Positions 8,237-11,682 of a stretch of 11,682 nucleotides of DNA are shown here, piece after piece. Both the position numbers and the translations under genes were made by a program. The stretch is from the NCBI GenBank assembly GCA_045222795.1, contig JBGUZF010000058.1, forward strand, positions 1 to 11,682. The letters run 5' to 3'. Numbering within the stretch: the first letter of the stretch is position 1; every line of letters begins with the position of its first letter. The DNA comes from Colimorpha sp045222795. GTDB taxonomy: Bacteria > Bacteroidota > Bacteroidia > Bacteroidales > P3. The notes beneath the pieces were generated by a model. It did not search any database. It was not told the DNA's origin and was given only the letters and a program-made list of their open reading frames with translations.

Positions 8237-8257
8237 AACTACTAACTTCTAACTATC
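8237..8257 (-). repeat. 7-base tandem tract in the lipoprotein-asmA gap
   Basis: Three copies of a 7-base unit (AACTACT, AACTTCT, AACTATC on the plus strand) cover the whole 19-base gap. They directly abut the asmA start codon (8236-8234) and overlap the TGA stop of the lipoprotein gene (8258-8256). Confidence 0.85.
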
Positions 8258-8657
8258 ACTCCACCCTCACCAACGTATAGGTTCCAATCTCCTCTTCCCT
8301 CACCATACGACCACCGTTGATAGACGTGATGGTGTAGGTGCGCACCACCATGTCGCCGATGTTCGTGCCGCTGAAGCGGTGACGCAGCTGGTCGCCATTG
8401 TTGATGCTCCAGCTGTAGGCCACGCTACCACTGTCCATCTCACTCATGATATCGTCGGCGCGGTCCCACGTGTGGCCCGTACCGCCCTGACGGTAGCTCC
8501 AGAACTCCTCGGTGCCGCTCTTCTGCCAGACGCCGTACAACTGTTCCTCGCTCACCGTGATACCCTTATCGTCAGGCTGGCAGGCTGCAAACAACAGCCC
8601 CGCCGCCACAACAAACAACGTTAACCTTAACGATAACTTTAACGATAACCTATTCAT
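8256..8657 (-). CDS. Small lipoprotein, possibly lipocalin-like
   Basis: A 133-residue protein from ATG at 8657; an in-frame TTG three codons upstream (8666) is less likely because the ATG gives a normal signal peptide. Residues 1-25 are the signal and LFAAC (22-26) the lipobox, so Cys26 would be lipidated. The next residues, QPDDK, resemble the acidic lipoprotein export signal of Bacteroidota, so the protein may face the cell surface (inference). The mature part reads EEQLYGVWQKSGTEEFWSYR followed by alternating strand-like segments, ending RTYTITSINGGRMVREEEIGTYTLVRV; this resembles small lipocalin-like Bacteroidota lipoproteins, but I see no defining motif. The signal peptide is encoded by a 6-base tandem repeat giving alternating Leu (RLSLKLSLRLTL). 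It lies 12 bases after hpt and 19 before asmA. Confidence 0.82.
   Translation of the reverse strand: MNRLSLKLSLRLTLFVVAAGLLFAACQPDDKGITVSEEQLYGVWQKSGTEEFWSYRQGGTGHTWDRADDIMSEMDSGSVAYSWSINNGDQLRHRFSGTNIGDMVVRTYTITSINGGRMVREEEIGTYTLVRVE
8620..8649 (-). repeat. 6-base tandem tract encoding a signal peptide
   Basis: Five copies of a 6-base unit NNTAAC on the plus strand (GTTAAC, CTTAAC, GATAAC, TTTAAC, GATAAC). In frame they give the dipeptide pattern Leu-X (residues 3-12 of the lipoprotein), a hydrophobic signal core. A period of 6 preserves the frame, so copy-number change would not shift it. Confidence 0.88.
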
Positions 8658-8660
8658 CGA

Positions 8661-8688
8661 TTTCAATTTTCACTTTTTACTTTCCACC
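8661..8688 (-). repeat. 7-base tandem tract across the end of hpt
   Basis: Four imperfect 7-base copies (TTTCAAT, TTTCACT, TTTTACT, TTCCACC on the plus strand; AGTGAAA-like on the coding strand). The TGA stop of hpt (8672-8670) is inside the tract and the last residues (VVESKK) are read from it. The small lipoprotein gene begins four bases after it. Confidence 0.85.
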
Positions 8689-9203
8689 ACCATCACTTCC
8701 GGCAGGCACCTCCCTTGCTCGTCGTAGTCCATTCCGTAGCCGACGATAAACTCGTTGCCTATCTCCTTGCCGACGTAGTCCACCTTGTAGTCACCATTGA
8801 AGGCAGCAGGCTTGAAGAACAGCGTGCATATGCGTACACTCTTCGGATTCATCTTTGCCACCTCTTTCAGCAGGTGTCCCATTGACAAGCCACTGTCAAC
8901 CACATCCTCCACTATCAGCACATCACGGCCTTCGACATCCTTGGGGAACGGCAACGAGCAGTTGACAGTCCCGGTACTGCTCATGCCGCTATACGATGTG
9001 TAGCGCACAAAGCTCACCTCGCAGGGAACCGTCAGGCGGCGGACAAGGTCGGAGGCAAACATGAAAGCCCCCGTCAATATCGGACATACAAGGAGATTCC
9101 TCCCCTCGTAGTCTCGGCTCATTTCGGCCGCCATCCTGTCGCAGATGACCGCCAGCTCGTCTTTGCCGATAAATGTCTTAAACTCCTTGTCCTTGATTCT
9201 CAC
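8670..9203 (-). CDS. hpt: Hypoxanthine phosphoribosyltransferase
   Basis: A 177-residue purine salvage enzyme that converts hypoxanthine (often also guanine) plus PRPP to the nucleotide. The PRPP-binding motif is VLIVEDVVDSGLS (95-107). Other family marks are ILTGAFMFASDLVRR (42-56), the flexible loop SYSGMSSTG (70-78), LFFKPA (128-133, Lys131 at the base site) and FIVGYGMDYDEQGRCLPEV (152-170). The start is a GTG: an in-frame TGA lies two codons upstream, and RIKDKEF aligns with the usual family N-terminus, so no other start fits. Both ends lie in 7-base tandem tracts, which supply the GTG and the TGA. It follows the SUMF1-like gene by 20 bases and shares with pyrE the use of PRPP. Confidence 0.96.
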   Translation of the reverse strand: MRIKDKEFKTFIGKDELAVICDRMAAEMSRDYEGRNLLVCPILTGAFMFASDLVRRLTVPCEVSFVRYTSYSGMSSTGTVNCSLPFPKDVEGRDVLIVEDVVDSGLSMGHLLKEVAKMNPKSVRICTLFFKPAAFNGDYKVDYVGKEIGNEFIVGYGMDYDEQGRCLPEVMVVESKK

Positions 9204-9238
9204 TTTTCAACTCTTTTACTCTTTCACTCTCCCACTTC
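9201..9238 (-). repeat. 7-base tandem tract bridging SUMF1-like gene and hpt
   Basis: About five drifted copies of a purine-rich 7-base unit on the coding strand (GGAGAGT/GAAAGAG-like). The tract includes the TGA stop of the SUMF1-like gene (9226-9224), the 20-base gap, and the GTG start of hpt (9203-9201). Confidence 0.75.
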
Positions 9239-10060
9239 CATTACAAGCCGCAGTCCGTAATACTCCGTCTTAGCCGTCGGCACATACCAGCCGCGGTCGA
9301 ATACCGCGCAGCTCGACGAAGTGCTGTAGTAGTGACCGCCGCGAACAATGCGGCTGTCGCCCGTCTGCGGACCACGCGGGTTGCTTTGTCGCGCCTCAGT
9401 ATAGTCACCCATCCAGTCGCTACACCACTCCGCCACGTTGCCGCTCATATCGTACAAGCCCAATGCGTTGGGTTTTAGGCTACCCACCTCATGCGTGCGG
9501 CCTTCGCTGTTCACGCAATACCATGCGCAGCTGTCCAATCCGTTGCGTTCGCAGCCCGCAAAGGCATAGTCCTTACCGGCACGGGCGGCAAACTCCCACT
9601 CAGCCTCCGTCGGCAGACGGAAACGCCTGCCTGTCATCTGACTTAGCAGCATGCAGAACTCCTGCGCCTGCGTCCACGTGATACTCTCCACGGGCAACTG
9701 TCCTCTGCCGCGGAAAGTGGACCCATTCTCACCCATCACAGCGCTCCAAAGCTCCTGCGTCACCTCGTAGCGTCCCATATAGAACGCACCAACCTCCACC
9801 TCATGCTCAGGACGTGTCGCCTCATAGTGGTTTGCCACACCCTTCGCCTCGTTGCTCCCCATCGTGAACACTCCACCCTCCACATACACCATATCAAGCA
9901 CAGGTCCGTTGGGCACCTCGACACGCACTACGCTGTCCTGCGCCGTAAGCGAGTGGAAAGTGGAAAACGGAAAGTGGAAAACCATGCTGACGCAAGCCAA
10001 CAAAACAACTTTCCACTTTCCACTTTCCACTTTCATCTTTCCACGTTCAGCATTCATCAT
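9224..10060 (-). CDS. Secreted formylglycine-generating-enzyme-like (SUMF1 domain) protein
   Basis: A 278-residue protein from ATG at 10060 (ATGs at 10057 and 10036 are alternatives). Residues about 18-40 are a signal peptide with likely cleavage at SLTA/QDS, so it is exported. The rest is one SUMF1/FGE-type domain: MVYVEGGVFTMGSNEA (57-72), GRYEVTQELW (96-105), PVESITWTQAQEFC (123-136), RLPTEAEWEFAAR (148-160), NALGLYDMSGNVAEWCSDW (198-216), RIVRGGHYY (237-245), YGLRLV (268-273). True formylglycine-generating enzymes use two cysteines after the GG motif; here the first aligns with Ser246 and only Cys251 remains, so formylglycine formation is doubtful. Many Bacteroidota SUMF1-like proteins are envelope proteins without that activity (GldK, for example). 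The signal region is largely encoded by tandem repeats in both orientations. It lies 10 bases after pyrE. Confidence 0.9.
   Translation of the reverse strand: MMNAERGKMKVESGKWKVVLLACVSMVFHFPFSTFHSLTAQDSVVRVEVPNGPVLDMVYVEGGVFTMGSNEAKGVANHYEATRPEHEVEVGAFYMGRYEVTQELWSAVMGENGSTFRGRGQLPVESITWTQAQEFCMLLSQMTGRRFRLPTEAEWEFAARAGKDYAFAGCERNGLDSCAWYCVNSEGRTHEVGSLKPNALGLYDMSGNVAEWCSDWMGDYTEARQSNPRGPQTGDSRIVRGGHYYSTSSSCAVFDRGWYVPTAKTEYYGLRLVMEVGE
9952..10038. repeat. Inverted pair of GGAAAGT tracts in the SUMF1-like gene
   Basis: Arm one (9952-9982) carries GTGGAAA-type units on the plus strand; arm two (10008-10038) carries TTTCCAC-type units, its near reverse complement (about 25 of 31 positions match), with a 25-base loop. 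Both arms are translated: arm two gives KVESGKWKV and arm one VFHFPFSTFHS, i.e. the basic N-region and the end of the signal peptide. Confidence 0.85.
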
Positions 10061-10076
10061 TCAACACACATCATTC
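10007..10076 (-). repeat. Ten-copy 7-base tract across the pyrE/SUMF1 junction
   Basis: Read on the coding strand from 10076, ten consecutive 7-base units stay in register (for example GAATGAT, GAATGCT, GAACGTG, GAAAGAT, GAAAGTG three times, GAAAGTT). The unit drifts gradually from GAATGAT to GAAAGTG. The TGA of pyrE and the ATG of the SUMF1-like gene are both inside. Confidence 0.85.
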
Positions 10077-10706
10077 CATATGATCATCGCTCCACTTTTC
10101 GGGGTTGAGGCGCCATGCGGCAAGACTCTCGAGGTCTTCGGGACGGATATACTCCTTCTCCTTCGCCACGCCAATCAGCGTGTCGTAGTCCGTCAGGGTC
10201 ATCAGTTCCACATCCTCGGTCTTGAAATTGTCGGCGGCAACCTGCAGCCCGTAGGTGAAGATGGCTGCCATGCCTTTCACCACACAGCCTTTGTCGCGCA
10301 GGGCGCGCACGGCTATCAGCGAGCTCTTGCCCGTGGAAACGAGGTCTTCGATTACGACGACAGACTGACCTTCGTGTATCTCGCCCTCAATCTGGTTCGT
10401 CAGACCGTGGCTCTTGCTCTCCGAGCGCACATACACGAACGGCTTGCCCAACTCCTGCGCCACAAGGGCGCCCTGGGCGATGCCGCCGGTGGCCACACCG
10501 GCTATCACATCCACGTCGCCCCAGGTCTCGGAGACAATCTCCGTGAAGCGCTGACGGATGAAAGTGCGTATCTCGGGATACGACAAAGTGACCCTGTTGT
10601 CACAGTAAATGGGCGATTTGCGGCCCGACGCCCAAGTGAACGGGTGCTCATTGTTGAGCTTTACCGCTTTGACTTTCAGTAAGAATTCGGCCGTCTTTGC
10701 AGCCAT
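10071..10706 (-). CDS. pyrE: Orotate phosphoribosyltransferase
   Basis: The enzyme joins orotate and PRPP to give orotidine 5'-phosphate in pyrimidine synthesis. From ATG at 10706 the protein has 211 residues, normal for Bacteroidota PyrE. Motifs: FTWASGRKSPIYCDNR (23-38), IAGVATGGIAQGA (68-80), VYVRSESKSHG (91-101, with the mobile-loop Lys and His), and the PRPP site VVVIEDLVSTGKS (116-128). The ATG at 10706 is preferred because MAAKTAEFLLKVKAVKLN matches the family N-terminus. The in-frame ATG at 10724 lies at the predicted transcription start, and a TTG further up falls between the promoter boxes. A well-formed promoter sits directly upstream, so this is the probable first gene of the transcription unit. 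Its stop codon lies in a 7-base tandem tract. Confidence 0.96.
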   Translation of the reverse strand: MAAKTAEFLLKVKAVKLNNEHPFTWASGRKSPIYCDNRVTLSYPEIRTFIRQRFTEIVSETWGDVDVIAGVATGGIAQGALVAQELGKPFVYVRSESKSHGLTNQIEGEIHEGQSVVVIEDLVSTGKSSLIAVRALRDKGCVVKGMAAIFTYGLQVAADNFKTEDVELMTLTDYDTLIGVAKEKEYIRPEDLESLAAWRLNPEKWSDDHME

Positions 10707-10728
10707 GTTGCTATTGTTAATCATGCTG

Positions 10729-10758
10729 CAAAGATACAAAAAAATTAATTAATGCAAA
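10729..10758 (-). promoter_or_regulatory. Bacteroidota-type promoter for pyrE
   Basis: On the minus strand, TTTG (10758-10755) and TATCTTTG (10736-10729) are separated by 18 bases, matching the known Bacteroidota primary sigma factor consensus (TTTG about 19 bases before TAnnTTTG). The surroundings are AT-rich. Transcription would start near 10725-10722, leaving a leader of under 20 bases before the ATG at 10706. I found no similar pair before the other genes. Confidence 0.78.
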
Positions 10759-10788
10759 GCCTTTTTTTAAATATGTAACACAATAAAG

Positions 10789-11682
10789 CTATTTCGGGTG
10801 ATAGTAGTAGTACTTCGTCACCTGTTTTTCAAGGAAATGGCGGTCGAGCTGGTCGCTGGCCTCGCTGATGGGCAGGCAGCGACCGTCCTTGTAGAGAACC
10901 TTAATTTCCTGGTCGTTGAAATCGTAGGAGCGGTTGGCCAACCGTCCTGTGCCGGAGAAATAATCCGTTTCACTTTTCACTTTTCCCTTTTCACTTTCAA
11001 AAGGCTCATTGCTGAAGCGTATGGCGGGAAGTCTGCGGTTGACCATATTGCGGCACAGGGTGCTGAGTATCTCGTCGTCAGAGTGTTGCCACCGCTTCAC
11101 TGCCACCATGATGTCGTCGTCGTCGACTTCGGCAAATCTGTCAAGGAAGTCGGGCGACGACGGGTCGAGAGAAAGAAAAGTGGGTAGTGGATAGTGGGTA
11201 GTGGGTAGCATTGGAGCCTGTGTGCTATCAACTACACACTCCCCACTACACACTACATCTTTCGCCCTGCGAAAGATGTTAAGCAGCAGCTGGTCAGCGG
11301 CGATGACGGTCTTGTGCATATACACTTGCCAATACATCAGGCGACGGCTGATTATAAACTTCTCCACGCTGTAGATACCCTTCTCGTCGACCACCAGCTC
11401 GTCGTCGTGCACGTTGAGCATCGAGATGATGCGGTCGGTGCCTACAATACCCTCACTCACGCCGGTGAAAAACGAATCGCGTCCCAGGTAGTCCAGACGA
11501 TCCATATCCAACTGGCTGCTCACCAGCTGATGGAGGAAATGCTTGGGATATTTATTCTTGAAGATGTCAATACACATAGAAAGTGCCTTCTGCGCGTCAA
11601 CACCGCTTTCCACTCTCCACTCTCCACTCTCCGCTCTCATCCGCTGCATCATCATCAGCGTAATCTCCTCGTGCGGCACATC
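10789..11682 (-). CDS. HD-domain phosphohydrolase, COG1078-like (5' end outside window)
   Basis: The frame enters at the window edge (DVPHEEITLMMM) and ends with TAG at 10791, giving 297 residues of the C-terminal two thirds. Family marks are HEEITLMMM (4-12), FLHQLVSSQLDMDRLDYLGRD (49-69), GIYSVEKF (102-109) and RRLMYWQVYMHKT (113-125). These match HD-domain deoxynucleotide triphosphohydrolase-like proteins of Bacteroidota; the metal-binding HD residues would be mostly outside the window, so substrate cannot be judged. Three stretches read from tandem repeats interrupt it in frame: about 16-28 (RAESGEWRVESGV), 143-170 (including PMLPTTHYPLPT) and 229-239 (ESEKGKVKSET). They fall where I would expect loops, so the enzyme may still fold. 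Between it and pyrE are about 80 AT-rich bases with the pyrE promoter, so it is probably a separate transcript or its end. Confidence 0.88.
   Translation of the reverse strand, partial: DVPHEEITLMMMQRMRAESGEWRVESGVDAQKALSMCIDIFKNKYPKHFLHQLVSSQLDMDRLDYLGRDSFFTGVSEGIVGTDRIISMLNVHDDELVVDEKGIYSVEKFIISRRLMYWQVYMHKTVIAADQLLLNIFRRAKDVVCSGECVVDSTQAPMLPTTHYPLPTFLSLDPSSPDFLDRFAEVDDDDIMVAVKRWQHSDDEILSTLCRNMVNRRLPAIRFSNEPFESEKGKVKSETDYFSGTGRLANRSYDFNDQEIKVLYKDGRCLPISEASDQLDRHFLEKQVTKYYYYHPK
10967..10994 (-). repeat. 7-base tandem tract inside the HD-protein gene (third insert)
   Basis: Four 7-base copies on the coding strand: GTGAAAA, GGGAAAA, GTGAAAA, GTGAAAC. They encode part of ESEKGKVKSET. The second copy has G instead of T at its second base; with T, the codon GGA would be an in-frame TGA. 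Confidence 0.88.
11180..11253. repeat. Inverted pair of 7-base tracts inside the HD-protein gene (second insert)
   Basis: Arm 11180-11208 (GTGGGTA units on the plus strand) and arm 11225-11253 (near reverse complement, 23 of 29 positions match) flank a 16-base loop. Both are translated in frame. On the coding strand the second arm starts GTAGTGT, GTAGTGG, GGAGTGT, GTAGTTG (the first unit begins three bases outside the arm); the third unit lacks the T that would make an in-frame TAG. Confidence 0.85.
11603..11637 (-). repeat. 7-base tandem tract inside the HD-protein gene (first insert)
   Basis: Five copies of CCACTCT on the plus strand (outer ones CCGCTTT and CCGCTCT), i.e. AGAGTGG on the coding strand, encode RAESGEWRVESG. 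The unit has no stop codon in any frame when repeated. Confidence 0.9.

Noticed and set aside
8658..8666. A TTG start for the small lipoprotein
   Set aside because: The ATG at 8657 gives a complete signal peptide; the TTG adds only three residues and belongs to the neighbouring tract.
10707..10739. A TTG start for pyrE at 10739 giving 11 extra residues
   Set aside because: That codon lies between the two promoter boxes and the extra residues (MYLCSMINNSN) do not match the family.
10740..10788. A terminator after the HD-protein gene
   Set aside because: The gap has A-runs and T-runs that could pair, but no GC-rich stem; the AT richness is better explained by the pyrE promoter.
114..11637. 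The tandem tracts as CRISPR arrays
   Set aside because: Units are 6 to 9 bases with no spacers, and there are no cas genes.

Overview
The window is a dense, one-directional stretch of a Bacteroidota chromosome, most likely order Bacteroidales (Prevotella- or Muribaculaceae-like; the species cannot be named from the sequence alone). The assignment rests on a typical Bacteroidota promoter (TTTG, 18 bases, TATCTTTG) before pyrE, a PorW/SprE-type TPR lipoprotein, a DUF4199-type membrane protein next to a GT2 glycosyltransferase, a ~1000-residue AsmA-like protein, and a lipoprotein with acidic residues just after its lipid-modified cysteine. All ten genes lie on the minus strand, so transcription runs from high to low coordinates.

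In transcription order: an HD-domain phosphohydrolase (5' end outside the window); an AT-rich gap with the pyrE promoter; pyrE (orotate phosphoribosyltransferase); a secreted formylglycine-generating-enzyme-like (SUMF1) protein; hpt (hypoxanthine phosphoribosyltransferase); a small lipoprotein; an AsmA-like protein; a DUF4199-type membrane protein; a GT2 glycosyltransferase; ychF; and a PorW/SprE-like TPR lipoprotein (3' end outside the window). From pyrE onward the gaps are only 10 to 84 bases and no other promoter is apparent, so pyrE to sprE could be one long transcript. The first part is nucleotide metabolism (pyrE, hpt, perhaps the HD phosphohydrolase); the rest is mostly envelope proteins plus one translation-associated ATPase. 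No RNA genes, insertion sequences, CRISPR arrays or phage genes were seen, and no gap exceeds 300 bases.

The unusual content is a set of short, imperfect tandem tracts, mostly of 7-base period (also 6, 8 and 9), with a different unit at each place. One is present at each of the eight gene junctions downstream of the pyrE promoter, where it often supplies the stop codon of one gene and sometimes the start of the next. Related tracts also sit in frame inside coding sequences: three in the HD protein, two in the SprE-like protein, and in the signal peptides of the SUMF1 protein, the small lipoprotein and SprE. Three tracts occur as inverted pairs that could fold into long hairpins. In two coding tracts, the one repeat copy that would have put a stop codon in frame carries a T-to-G change that removes it. 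These tracts resemble in style the short tandemly repeated repetitive sequences known from cyanobacteria and are the best candidate here for something undescribed.
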